Source of the DNA: Lachnospiraceae bacterium Phil5 | Lineage (GTDB): Bacteria > Bacillota > Clostridia > TANB77 > CAG-508 | Length of the DNA stretch: 64,000 nucleotides | Reading direction: 5' to 3' | Assembly: GCA_002633185.1 (NCBI GenBank) | Contig: NWBM01000002.1 | Location: forward strand, 626,832-690,831 | Shown: in pieces, positions 29,535 through 39,809 of the stretch | How positions within the stretch are numbered: the first letter of the stretch is position 1 | Layout: each line of letters starts with the position of its first letter | Translations under genes and position numbers: made by a program | The notes under the pieces: generated by a model | The model's database searches: none | The model's input: the letters and a program-made list of their open reading frames with translations, nothing else | Told to the model about the DNA's origin: nothing

Positions 29535-32247
29535 TTACCCCGTCCTCAATTGAGACATTTTTGTTTCTTTATGAATTCTCTTTCCAAACTTCAATTCATC
29601 ACTTAATTTCTGCAATTCCATAATAGCAATAGGCATTAATGAAATTCCAATTGTATACATCCATTGTCTTAAAGTTAATGCTGTTAGCTTAAATATACTT
29701 GCAAATTGTGGAACAACTACAACTACTACCTGTAAAATTGTACCTCCAATAAAAGCTAAACATAAATATTTATTTTGAAGTAGTCCAAATTTGAAAATTG
29801 ATTCATCAGTTCGAATGTTAAAACAATGAACTAATTCTAGTAAGCCTAAAGACACAAATGCCATTGTTCTTCCTACTTCTAGACTGTATAAATTTTTGCC
29901 TACAGTAAATGCAAATAAATTTAATATTCCAATCATACCTCCTTCTAATAAAATTCGTGCCCATAGGCCATCTGCAAACAAGCTCTTATTTGGGCTTCTC
30001 GGTTTTTCATTCATAATATTTTTATCAGATTTTTCTAAGCCTAACGCAATTGCTGGTAATGAATCTGTTATTAAATTAATCCATAATAATTGAATTGCTA
30101 TTAATGGAGATTTCATGCCAATTACAAGTCCTAAAAATATTGTTACTATCTCCCCCACATTTGTTGAAATTAAAAAATGGATTGCTTTTTTTATGTTATT
30201 GAAAATTGTTCTTCCATATTTTACAGCTTCAACAATAGTTACAAAATTATCATCTGTAAGAACCATATCTGCTGCACTTTTGGCAACATCTGTTCCATTA
30301 AGCCCCATTGCAATACCTATATCTGCCTTTTTTAGAGCCGGTGCATCATTCACCCCATCTCCAGTCATTGCAACAACTTCGCCTGCTTTTTGAAATGCAT
30401 TTACAATTCTAACTTTATGCTCAGGAGTCACTCGTGCAAAAACTGAATAATTCTTTATATTTTTTTGAAATAAATCGTCTGGAATTTTGTCTAAATCACT
30501 TCCTGTAATTGATAAATCTCCATTTTCTAAAATTCCAAGTTCATTTGCAATAGCATTTGCGGTTGTAATGTGGTCGCCTGTAATCATTACGGTTTTGATT
30601 CCTGCTTTTTTACAGGTAGCTATTGCCTCTTTTACGCCCTCTCTTGGCGGATCTATCATTCCAATTAATCCCACAAAAATTAAATCTTTTTCTATGTAAT
30701 TACTTTCAATCTTCATTGGCAATGTGTCTACATCTTTATACGCTACAGCAATTACTCTTAGTGCTTTTTCAGCCATTTTATTATTCTGATTTTCTATTGA
30801 TTTCATATTTGAAATATTCATGCTGAGAATTTTATTTTTTTCAAAATATTTACTACATCTTTTTAAAAGCACATCTGGCGCACCTTTTGTAATAATTCTA
30901 TAACCGTATGGCGTTCTGTGAATTGTGGTCATCATTTTTCTTGTTGAATCAAATGGAATGTCGTTTATTCTTTCAAATTCAGAATTTAATATTTTTTTGT
31001 TTTTGCCAATTTGTTGTACTGCATTTAAAATTGCAATTTCTGTTGGATCACCTCTTGCAGTTGCATTTCCATTTTCATATGTTATTTCCGCATCTGTACA
31101 TAATGTTGCAAGCTCTATTGCTAATCTTTGATTTGCATTATCCACAATTAATTCACTATTTAAATTAATTTTTAAATTATTTAATATGTATGTATCTATT
31201 GGTGTAACGATATTTGTAACTTTCATTTTATTTTGTGTTAAAGTTCCTGTTTTATCAGAACATATAACTGTGCTACTTCCTAGGGTTTCAACAGCTGGAA
31301 GCTTTCGAATTATACTGTTTTTCTTAGCCATTTTTGTAACTCCAATTGAAAGCACTATTGTAACAATTGCTGGCAAACCTTCTGGAATTGCTGCAACTGC
31401 CAGTCCTACAGATGTCATAAACATTTCTATTGGCGAAATGTGTTTTAATAATCCTATGCAGAAAATAAATAAGCAAATCCCTAGACATGCTAACCCTAGT
31501 GTTTTTCCAACCTCTGCTAATTTCTTTTGAATTGGAGTTTCTGGAGTTTCATTATTGATAATCATTTTTGCAATTTTTCCAACTTTTGTATTCATTCCAG
31601 TTTCAGTAACAACTGCTTCAGCATGTCCATTTACAATAACTGTTGTTGCAAAAACCATATTGCTTATATCTCCTAGCGAAGTTTTTTCTGCAAAAATTTT
31701 ATTTTCATCTTTATCAACAGGAACAGTTTCACCTGTTAAACTTGACTCTTCAGCCTTCAAATTATTAGATTTAATTATTCTACAATCAGCTGGAACAAAA
31801 TTTCCAGCCTCTAATAAAACAACATCTCCGAGGCACAAGCTCTGTGCTATTAATTGACCTAACCCTGCCTTCTCTTCTAACATTAACTTTAGGTGTTGTC
31901 ATGCTTTTCAGCGCCTCTAAAGATTTTTCAGCTTTGTATTCTTGAATTACTCCCATCATTGCATTTAAAACAACAATTGCAATAATTATAATTGAATCTA
32001 TGTAATCATTCTCACCCTGCATTTTTGTTATAACCGCAGAAATAATGGAGGCGATAATTAAAATAATAATCATAAAATCATTAAACTGCTTTATAAATTT
32101 AATTGCAATACTCTCTTTTGGCTTGTCCTCCAGCTTATTTGGTCCATACCTCGAATAACGTTTTTCAGCCTCATCATTGGTTAATCCATATTGATAATTT
32201 GTCCTTAATTTTTGCTTAACTTCACTTAAATTTAAAGAATGCCACAT
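29535..32247 (-). pseudogene. P-type (Ca2+-like, PII) cation-transporting ATPase, split by a +1 frameshift near 31830
   Basis: N-terminal ORF 31786-32247 and main ORF 29535-31883 in different frames; 'CSDKTGTLTQNKMKV', 'TGETVPVD', 'MTGDGVNDAPALKKADIGIAMG'. Removing one base restores ...STELVPGDVVLLEAGNFVPADCRI. Confidence 0.85.
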
Positions 32248-32313
32248 ATCAATCTCTCCTTTGTAAAAATTGTTTATATTACAGTATATGCAGTATGAAT
32301 AAAAAAAATGAGT

Positions 32314-32343
32314 AGATTTTTGGGGACACCTCCAAAAAACATC
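32314..32343 (-). repeat. Family A element, copy A6
   Basis: AGATTTTTGGGGACACCTCCAAAAAACATC, abutting the stop codon of mntP. Confidence 0.85.
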
Positions 32344-32344
32344 C

Positions 32345-32899
32345 TTAAAAAAGATGCTCCATTAATATTCGAATTCCCATTAAAATTAAAATAATTCCTC
32401 CTAGAATTTCTGCTTTGTTTTGAAATTTATCTCCAAATTTATTTCCAATTTTTACTCCTAGTGTGCAAATTAAAAATGTTATTATTCCAATAAATATTAC
32501 AGAAGTTATTATATTTACTTTTAAGAAACCAAATGTAATTCCAACTGCTAAGGCGTCTATGCTTGTTGCAATTGATAGTACCATCATTGTTTTTACATCT
32601 AAGCAATCATTTCTATCTTCTAAATCCTCGGAAAAACTTTCTTTTATCATATTGAATCCAATTCCCAGTAATAAAGCAAATGCAATCCAATGGTCTATTT
32701 TATAAATAATATGTTGAAATGAATTTCCTAAAAAATATCCAATTAATGGCATTAGCATTTGGAAGGCTCCAAAATACAAAGCAATTTTTATTGTTTTTTT
32801 AGTATTTAAGTTTTTTATTGCTAGGCCTTTACATATTGAAACTGCAAATGCGTCCATTGCCAAGCCTATGCCTATGAACATTATTTCAAAGAAATCCAT
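32345..32899 (-). CDS. mntP: Putative manganese efflux pump MntP
   Basis: 'GIGLAMDAFAVSICKGLAIK', 'SIATSIDALAVGITFGFL', six-TM DUF204 pattern. Confidence 0.9.
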   Translation of the reverse strand: MDFFEIMFIGIGLAMDAFAVSICKGLAIKNLNTKKTIKIALYFGAFQMLMPLIGYFLGNSFQHIIYKIDHWIAFALLLGIGFNMIKESFSEDLEDRNDCLDVKTMMVLSIATSIDALAVGITFGFLKVNIITSVIFIGIITFLICTLGVKIGNKFGDKFQNKAEILGGIILILMGIRILMEHLF

Positions 32900-33020
32900 T
32901 TTGAAACTCTCCTAAATTTATTTTTACAATTATATGCTTATTAAAGAAAAGTTTTACAATTTTGACGAAATTATTTAATATGATGTGTCGCAAATTGTAC
33001 ATTATGCCTAAAGAACACTA

Positions 33021-33057
33021 AAAAATCGGAAAGCTAATATTCTGCTTTCCGATTTTT
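33021..33057. terminator. Intrinsic terminator
   Basis: AAAAATCGGAAAGC-TAATATTCT-GCTTTCCGATTTTT. Confidence 0.75.
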
Positions 33058-33119
33058 ATTTATTGAGTCTTAATTTACAAACTCTTATCTTATAAATAAT
33101 TCACATATAAATTCTTCTA

Positions 33120-34418
33120 TTAAAATTCCATATCTTTTTTACTATTTTTCATTTTTTCAACTTCAACCATTAAATCTTCTATTTTCATAGTTTTCTTTGC
33201 GCCATCTCTTGTTCTTTCAATTTCAACATATCCATTTTCAGTATTATTTCCCATAATTGCAACATAAGGAATTCCAAGTATTTTGGCATTTCTAATTTTT
33301 TCTCCTATAGAACCTTTAACATCATCAATTACAGTATCAACATTTTTTTCTTCTAAACAATTATATAGACTTTCAGCTGCTTCAGCCTTTTTATCTGTGC
33401 TAATAATATATAAATAATATGGCACAACTGATAAAGGTAAAGAGAATCCAACAATTTTGTCATTTTCCTTTATAACATTATTTTCATATATAATACCTAG
33501 AACTCTACTTACACCAATTCCATAGCATCCCATATAAAATGGTTTAGCATTGTTTTCGCTATCAATAAAATTTATTCCCATTGTTTCAGTATATTTTGTA
33601 CCTAATGCAAAAATATGTCCTAATTCTATTGCTTTTCTTTCAGATAATTTTTTTACATTATTTATATTATATTGTTCTGCTAAATATTCTTCAGCATTTT
33701 CTTTTTCTAATACTTCAACATTTAAACCTTGTTTTGTATCTTCATCAAACAAAATCGTATCTTCACCAATTGGAGATAATGCCATTATTTCTTCTGAATT
33801 TTTTCCACCCATTGAACCATTATCTGCTGCAACAGCAACTATGTCTAATCCTAACTCAGCAAATGTTTTGAAATATGTATCTCTTACTTTTTTATATGTA
33901 TTCATCATTGATTCTTCATCTTTGTCGAAACTATATAAATCAAACATAAGAAATTCTCTGCCTCTTAATAAATAGCCTCTATTTCTTATTTCATTTCTGA
34001 ACTTTGGACCAATTTGATAGAATGCAGCTGGTAATTGTTTATGTGATGTAATTCTGTTTTCAACAAAAACTGTAATAGCCTCTTCTGCAGTTGGTGCTAA
34101 GCAATATGTTCCCTTATCAGTTTCAGTAATCATTGTAACACCATCTTCTAGATATTTGTCATATCTACCTGATCTTTTCCAAATTTCTGCTTGTTGAATT
34201 AATGGCATTTGGACTTCAATACAATCTGATTTATTAAAATTTCTTTTAATAATTTCTTCAATATTATCTTGAACTTTTAATGGTATATTATCATACGCAT
34301 ATACACCGCTTCCATATTGTTTAATTTGATTTGTTTGCATTAGTATATCTTGTGCTGGATACATTTCGTCTAAATTGCTTAATTTAACACTTTTCATTCC
34401 CATTTTTGATACTCTCAT
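33120..34418 (-). CDS. proS: Prolyl-tRNA synthetase lacking the INS editing insertion (432 aa)
   Basis: 'EVQMPLIQQAEIWKRSGRYDKY', 'LAPTAEEAITVFVENRITSHKQLPAAFYQIGPKFRNEIRNRGYLLRGREFLMFDLYSF', 'MGCYGIGVSRVLGII'; motif 2 to motif 3 spacing is short. Confidence 0.9.
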   Translation of the reverse strand: MRVSKMGMKSVKLSNLDEMYPAQDILMQTNQIKQYGSGVYAYDNIPLKVQDNIEEIIKRNFNKSDCIEVQMPLIQQAEIWKRSGRYDKYLEDGVTMITETDKGTYCLAPTAEEAITVFVENRITSHKQLPAAFYQIGPKFRNEIRNRGYLLRGREFLMFDLYSFDKDEESMMNTYKKVRDTYFKTFAELGLDIVAVAADNGSMGGKNSEEIMALSPIGEDTILFDEDTKQGLNVEVLEKENAEEYLAEQYNINNVKKLSERKAIELGHIFALGTKYTETMGINFIDSENNAKPFYMGCYGIGVSRVLGIIYENNVIKENDKIVGFSLPLSVVPYYLYIISTDKKAEAAESLYNCLEEKNVDTVIDDVKGSIGEKIRNAKILGIPYVAIMGNNTENGYVEIERTRDGAKKTMKIEDLMVEVEKMKNSKKDMEF

Positions 34419-34459
34419 AAATCATCTCTCCTTTTTTCATATTGATTAGAACTATTATA

Positions 34460-34660
34460 AAAAACAAAAAAGGATAGTACCTAAAGGCGTGCGATTTGCA
34501 CGGTACCATCCTATAATTTCACTTTTCATTTTAACGGTATCTAACCGGAAATAGTTTGCTATTTCACTCATAGGTAGGAATTAAATAATATTATAATTTG
34601 GCTCTCACCTAACCCAAACTCTCTTTATATAAGTGATTATTTAATTATGTCCTAATCAAC
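34460..34660 (-). promoter_or_regulatory. T-box leader (putative Pro specifier) upstream of proS, with terminator/antiterminator
   Basis: Minus strand: stem I AATTAAATAAT/ATTATTTAATT, 'GGTGAGAGCC', candidate specifier CCT in AATTCCTACC, and T-box AGGATGGTACCGTGC followed by GGTACTATCCTTTTTTG terminator. Confidence 0.85.
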
Positions 34661-34737
34661 ATTTTTTATATTTACATAATAGCATTATATAAGAATTAGT
34701 AATAATTGTCAATATTTTATTTTGAAATTATTGATTA

Positions 34738-35421
34738 TTAATCATCTCTACGTCTCAAAATCATTACCAATCTTAAAACTTGAAGCACTGCACTAGCAAC
34801 ACTTGCAACATATGTTAAAGCAGCTGAAGTAAGCATCTTTCTAGCGCCATTGTTTTCTTTATTTTGAAGTAATCCCAATTTCTTAATCTGCTTCAATCCC
34901 CTATTTGATGCATTAAACTCAACTGGCAATGTTACTAATTGGAAAAATAAAATTATCAATTCTAATAAAATACCAACTTTAATTAACACAGATAATGAAA
35001 AAATCAATCCAATAACAACTGCATAATAACCAGCATGTGATGCAAAATTTACTACAGGAATAATTCTGCTTCTAATTCGCAAAAAAGCATACCCCTTTTC
35101 GTCTTGCATAGCGTGACCACACTCATGAGCAGCAACACTTACAGCAGCAATTGTTCTACCATTGTAAATATCTGTAGATAAATTAACAGTTTTATTTCTA
35201 GGATCATAATGGTCTGATAATTCACCCTCTACCATATTAATTCCAACATGTTGCAAACCATTATTATCAAGAATTTTTCTTGCAGCCTCATATCCAGAAT
35301 TTCCAGTTTCAGTCTGTTTTTTTGAATATTTTTTATAATTATGTTTTATATACAATTGTGCAGCTAACGCAATAATTGTAGAAATTATTATTAAGCCATA
35401 ATCCATATACATATAATCCAT
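34738..35421 (-). CDS. Zinc metallopeptidase, YugP-like membrane protease
   Basis: 'SVAAHECGHAMQDEKGYAFLRIRSRIIPVVNFAS', multiple TMs. Confidence 0.88.
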   Translation of the reverse strand: MDYMYMDYGLIIISTIIALAAQLYIKHNYKKYSKKQTETGNSGYEAARKILDNNGLQHVGINMVEGELSDHYDPRNKTVNLSTDIYNGRTIAAVSVAAHECGHAMQDEKGYAFLRIRSRIIPVVNFASHAGYYAVVIGLIFSLSVLIKVGILLELIILFFQLVTLPVEFNASNRGLKQIKKLGLLQNKENNGARKMLTSAALTYVASVASAVLQVLRLVMILRRRDD

Positions 35422-35543
35422 TTTTATCTCTCCTTTTTGCTTATTTTCTTCTCTATATTGGTTTTATATTATAATAAAATTAATATTTTTTCAAGTGTTA
35501 GATTTGTGATATAATATAAAAAAACTTGAAAGGATTTTATTAA

Positions 35544-36620
35544 ATGAAACTACGTGCTCCTAATTATTATAAAAAATTTAAATGTATTGCAGACAAGTGT
35601 AAAGACAGTTGTTGCTCTGCTGGGTGGGAAATTAATATTGATGAAAGAACTGCGAATTATTATGAAAACGTTCCAGGTGAATTTGGTGATAAACTTCATG
35701 AAAATATTTGTAATAATTCAGATGGCTCAAGCAAATGCTTTAAGCTAGATATCAACAACAATTGCCCATTTTTCAATAATCAAAAATTATGCGAAATTTA
35801 TATAAATCTTGGTGAAGAACACTTATGCCAAATTTGCACAGATCATCCTCGTTACTATGAATGGTTCAAAAATGCAAAAGAAGCCGGAATTGGGTTATGT
35901 TGTGAAGAAGCAGCTAGAATTATTCTTTCTCAAACAGAACCTTTTTCAACATATGAAATCGAAATTCCTGATGAAGATTGTAGTGAATATGATGAAGAAT
36001 TATTTTTATATTTATTAAATGCAAGAAATAAAATAATAAATTTGCTAAATAATTCTAATTCAGAAAATTTTAATTCTTCAATTCGAAGCATACTTGAATA
36101 CTGCAATAGACTTCAGCAAAATATTGATAATTATTTATCAGATGATGAAAATTTTATAGAAATTAACAATTATTCAAAAGCAGATATATTAAAAATAATG
36201 GATTTTTTCCTAACATTAGAACCAAATGACAAAAATTGGCTTAATTATTTTAAAAATTGCATACACACATATAACTCTTCTGCAGCAAAGCTTTCAAAGT
36301 ATGAAAAATTGCATCCAGAAATTAATAATTATTTAAAAAATATTTCAATTTATTTTATTTGGAGATATTTTTTGAAAGGCACTTTTGATGAAGAAATTAT
36401 TTCTAAAATAAACCTTATGGCAGTAAGCATTGCTGTACTTAAAATTTTATTTTTCTGCAAGTGGATTGAATGTGGAAATATAACTTTATCAGACTGTATT
36501 AATATAGTAAAAAAATATTCAGAAGAAATTGAATATGATGAAAATAATATAATAAAACTTGCAGATGCATGTTATGAAATACCCGAATTTAATATTGAAA
36601 ATTTAATTGGATTATTTTAA
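35544..36620 (+). CDS. FliB-like (flagellin lysine-N-methylase) Cys-rich protein
   Basis: 'APNYYKKFKCIADKCKDSCCSAGWEINID', 'CEIYINLGEEHLCQICTDHPRYYEWF' FliB family pattern. Confidence 0.8.
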   Translation: MKLRAPNYYKKFKCIADKCKDSCCSAGWEINIDERTANYYENVPGEFGDKLHENICNNSDGSSKCFKLDINNNCPFFNNQKLCEIYINLGEEHLCQICTDHPRYYEWFKNAKEAGIGLCCEEAARIILSQTEPFSTYEIEIPDEDCSEYDEELFLYLLNARNKIINLLNNSNSENFNSSIRSILEYCNRLQQNIDNYLSDDENFIEINNYSKADILKIMDFFLTLEPNDKNWLNYFKNCIHTYNSSAAKLSKYEKLHPEINNYLKNISIYFIWRYFLKGTFDEEIISKINLMAVSIAVLKILFFCKWIECGNITLSDCINIVKKYSEEIEYDENNIIKLADACYEIPEFNIENLIGLF

Positions 36621-36659
36621 AAAAAGAAAATACTTTTCTTCAAAGTATTTTCTTTTTTT
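36619..36659. terminator. Bidirectional intrinsic terminator
   Basis: AAAAAAAGAAAATACTTT-TCTTC-AAAGTATTTTCTTTTTTT. Confidence 0.85.
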
Positions 36660-36894
36660 ATTTTTCATTTTCCATTTCTTCATTATTTTCTGTTCTAGAA
36701 ATATATTCTTCTTTATTATCTTGACCTTTTATTATATTGTCTCTAATCTTCATTGCTTCTTCCATAATTTTTCGTTGTTCATTTATTTTAGAAATCCTTG
36801 TTCCTCTAAGAATTGAAGCTTCTACAGCACTTGAAATCAAATCATCTTTTTTATTTAAGTCTTCAACATTGTTTCTTTTTTCTTCTCCATCCAT
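36658..36894 (-). CDS. Hypothetical protein (78 aa)
   Basis: ORF with AAAGGAGATAATAAAT upstream of ATG. Confidence 0.6.
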   Translation of the reverse strand: MDGEEKRNNVEDLNKKDDLISSAVEASILRGTRISKINEQRKIMEEAMKIRDNIIKGQDNKEEYISRTENNEEMENEK

Positions 36895-36909
36895 ATTTAT
36901 TATCTCCTT

Positions 36910-37386
36910 TTATTCTTCATTTTTATTTGAAAAAAATTTCTTTATTTTCTTAAAAATTTTCTTAAAAATTGATTGCTGATATTCTGCTACATCTGGCAAA
37001 TTTTCTTTTACCTCATCAAGTGATTCTTGAAAACCTTCACTATTATTCTTCTCAAATATTTTTTCAGGATCATATTTTTCTTTCATATATTTAAAATATT
37101 TATCATCATTGTCAGAATAAATTTTTTCCAACCTTTTTCTTTCATCATCATCATCACACCAATATTGCAAATTTAATAATGCAAGAATTGCAAGTGTCTC
37201 ATCTTTCAAACCTTGATCTTTTATTGGAATATTTGGATTAATACCTTTATAATAATTTAGATCTTTTTCTTTTTTAAAAAATTCTCTTAATTTTTCAGGA
37301 ACCTGCCATTTTTCCCAATCATCTAATAACTCAATAAATTCGTCAACTTCTGAATATGCTTGCCTTGTATTATTATCAATACTCAC
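36910..37386 (-). CDS. Hypothetical protein (158 aa)
   Basis: ORF in tandem with 36658-36894. Confidence 0.6.
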   Translation of the reverse strand: MSIDNNTRQAYSEVDEFIELLDDWEKWQVPEKLREFFKKEKDLNYYKGINPNIPIKDQGLKDETLAILALLNLQYWCDDDDERKRLEKIYSDNDDKYFKYMKEKYDPEKIFEKNNSEGFQESLDEVKENLPDVAEYQQSIFKKIFKKIKKFFSNKNEE

Positions 37387-37465
37387 CAGCCAACACCCCC
37401 GATTTTCATTTGTTTATATATATTATATTATTAATATTATTTATTGACAATATAAAATAAAAAAA

Positions 37466-37503
37466 TTTTTTTGGAGGTGTCCCAAAAAACACCTCCAAAA
37501 AAT
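37466..37503. repeat. Family A hairpin variant, copy A7
   Basis: TTTTTTGGAGGTGT-CCCAAAAA-ACACCTCCAAAAAA directly 3' of the flavodoxin stop codon. Confidence 0.85.
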
Positions 37504-37971
37504 CTATACAACCCATTCACAAACTTCTTTCTTATAAAAGCTTCCGTTAAATCTTTTTCCGCTAATAAAGCTAATATTTGGATATGTACGTTGTAAGTCT
37601 CTAACACATTTTTCAACGCCTGTTGCACCACTTGTTACAAAAACATATACCTTTTTTCCGTTCAAATTATTTTCCTCTATGAATGTATTAATAATTGTTG
37701 GAGCTGTATTATACCATACTGGAAATCCCATCAGAATTATATCATAGTCATCTACATTACTCAACTTGTTTAATACGAGAGGCCTAAACCTTTTGTTTCT
37801 CATCTCGATATATGACCTGTTTGTTCTACTAGGCCACTTCAAGTCTTCTGTGGTATATTTTACTACCGGCTCAATCTCAAATGTATCAGCGCCAAGAATT
37901 CCTGCGATTTTTTCACCCATCCTTTTTGTTGCGCCTGTTGCCGAAAAATAACAAACTAAAATCTTGCTCAT
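37504..37971 (-). CDS. Flavodoxin family protein
   Basis: 'ILVCYFSATGATKRMGEKIAGILGAD', 'YDIILMGFPVWYNTAPTIINTFIEE'. Confidence 0.88.
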   Translation of the reverse strand: MSKILVCYFSATGATKRMGEKIAGILGADTFEIEPVVKYTTEDLKWPSRTNRSYIEMRNKRFRPLVLNKLSNVDDYDIILMGFPVWYNTAPTIINTFIEENNLNGKKVYVFVTSGATGVEKCVRDLQRTYPNISFISGKRFNGSFYKKEVCEWVV

Positions 37972-38323
37972 AATACACCACTTCCTTTTCTTTATAATTT
38001 ATATTATTAAAGCATTTTCTATCTGCTTAATAAACAACTTAATTATTTTAGAAAAGGCTGCAATAAACTTTTTTACTACAGAATTATTTATTTTTCCATA
38101 ATAACAAAAGAAGGCCATTAGATAGTGATGTAATATCACTTTCTAACTGCCTTGGCTGCCTATCTATTTGATAAATTTATATCATAAATTTGCAATTTTG
38201 TCAATTGGATTTTTCCTATTTTAAAATATTTTTTTATAAATTTTTCCCACTTTTCAAAATTGAAAATTTGTGATTTAATATACATATATAAAAAACATTT
38301 TTCAAATTAAGGAGGTACAAAAA

Positions 38324-38887
38324 ATGAAAAAAAGTACAATAGTATTAATTGTAGTTCTAGCAATTGTTGCAATTCTAGCACTTTCACTTATTGGAACTTA
38401 CAATGGATTAGTTTCTAAAAAAGAAGCTGTAACAAAAGAATATTCAAACCTTGAGGTTATGTTACAAAGAAGAGCAGATTTAATTCCTAACCTAGTAAAC
38501 ACAGTAAAAGGCTTTACTGCACATGAAAATGAAGTAATAGACAAAGTTACTACAGCAAGAGAACATTTAGTTAATGCTAAAAGCATTGATGACAAACAAA
38601 AAGCAAATGATGAATTAACTAGTTCATTAAATGCATTAATGGTTGTTGTTGAAAACTACCCAGACTTAAAATCATCTCAAAATTTCATAAATTTACAAGA
38701 TGAATTAGCTGGTACAGAAAACAGAATTTCTACAGCAAGACGTGATTACAACAATGCTGTAAACACTTATAATGGACAAATTAAAAAATTTCCAAATAAC
38801 ATGCTAGCATGTATGTTTGGATTTGGAGAAGAAAAATATTTTCAAGCTGATGTAAAGGCTCAGGAGGTTCCTAGTGTTAACTTCTAA
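38324..38887 (+). CDS. lemA: LemA family protein
   Basis: 'LIGTYNGLVSKKEAVTKEYSNLEVMLQRRADLIPNLVNTVKGFTAHE'; 'ARRDYNNAVNTYNGQIKKFPNNMLACMFGF'. Confidence 0.93.
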   Translation: MKKSTIVLIVVLAIVAILALSLIGTYNGLVSKKEAVTKEYSNLEVMLQRRADLIPNLVNTVKGFTAHENEVIDKVTTAREHLVNAKSIDDKQKANDELTSSLNALMVVVENYPDLKSSQNFINLQDELAGTENRISTARRDYNNAVNTYNGQIKKFPNNMLACMFGFGEEKYFQADVKAQEVPSVNF

Positions 38888-39770
38888 TAAAAAATTTATA
38901 ATAATATTTTCAATTTTTATATTATTATTTAATTTAATAATTAGTAAAAGTTTTGCTATAGTGCCACAATCTTACGAATTCTACGTTAATGACACAGCAA
39001 ACGTGTTAAGTGAAGATACTGAAAAATATATAATTGATATTAACAAAAAATTATATGAAAAAACTGGTGCACAAATTGTGGTTGTAACCGTAAATAATCT
39101 AGAAGAAAAATCAATTGAAGAATATTCAACTGAATTATTTAGAAGTTATGGAATTGGTAGCAAAGACAAAAACAATGGAGTTCTACTTATTCTTTCTATT
39201 GAAGACAGAAAAACAAGAATTGAAGTTGGTTATGGCTTAGAAGGCCGCTTAACTGATGGAAAAACCGGTAGAATTTTAGATGAATACGCTGTTCCCTATT
39301 TCAAAGATAATAATTGGAATGATGGAATTAGAAATACATTTAATGCAATTTTGAACGAAGTGTGTAAAGAATATGATATTACAATTGAAGGTCTAGATGA
39401 ATTTAAAGATGTTGAGTTTATTGATGATGTTACATACTTAACGCCACTTATTGTGTTTGTTATATGTTTAATTACAAGGCATATTTTTAAGAAAGGTATG
39501 TTTACTAAATGGCTTGTAGGAGCTGGAATTGCAATTGTTGCAACAATTGTTGATGGTATACTTTTACATACTTTTGCAATATGGGAAATACTGCTTTTCA
39601 ACCTAATAGCAGCTTTGCTTGGAACCATTGGATTGTTTAATTTGCTATTAATGATTTTTTCTGGCAGTGGAAGCTCTTCAAGTAGTGGCTGGTCTTCTGG
39701 CGGAGGCGGTGGCGGATCATCTGGAGGCGGTGGCTCTTCTGGTGGTGGCGGAAGTAGTAGAGGATTTTAA
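38874..39770 (+). CDS. TPM domain (YgcG-like) membrane protein with Gly/Ser-rich tail
   Basis: 'FYVNDTANVLSEDTEKYIIDINKKLYEKTGAQIVVVTV...YGIGSKDKNNGVLLILSIEDRKTRIEVGYGLEG'; overlaps lemA by 14 nt; GGGGGSSGGGGSSGGGGSSRGF tail. Confidence 0.9.
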   Translation: MLTSNKKFIIIFSIFILLFNLIISKSFAIVPQSYEFYVNDTANVLSEDTEKYIIDINKKLYEKTGAQIVVVTVNNLEEKSIEEYSTELFRSYGIGSKDKNNGVLLILSIEDRKTRIEVGYGLEGRLTDGKTGRILDEYAVPYFKDNNWNDGIRNTFNAILNEVCKEYDITIEGLDEFKDVEFIDDVTYLTPLIVFVICLITRHIFKKGMFTKWLVGAGIAIVATIVDGILLHTFAIWEILLFNLIAALLGTIGLFNLLLMIFSGSGSSSSSGWSSGGGGGGSSGGGGSSGGGGSSRGF

Positions 39771-39774
39771 CTAT

Positions 39775-39809
39775 AAAAAGCTTAAATGCAAATACATTTA
39801 AGCTTTTTT
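39775..39809. terminator. Bidirectional intrinsic terminator
   Basis: AAAAAGCTTAAATG-CAAATA-CATTTAAGCTTTTTT. Confidence 0.85.

Noticed and set aside
37437-37631. 64-aa minus ORF ending VNGLYRFFGGVFWDTSKKIFLFYIVNK
   Set aside because: Out of frame with the flavodoxin gene and reads through the repeat hairpin; spurious.
39660-39765. Gly/Ser repeat as possible tandem-repeat locus
   Set aside because: Normal low-complexity tail of TPM-domain proteins.
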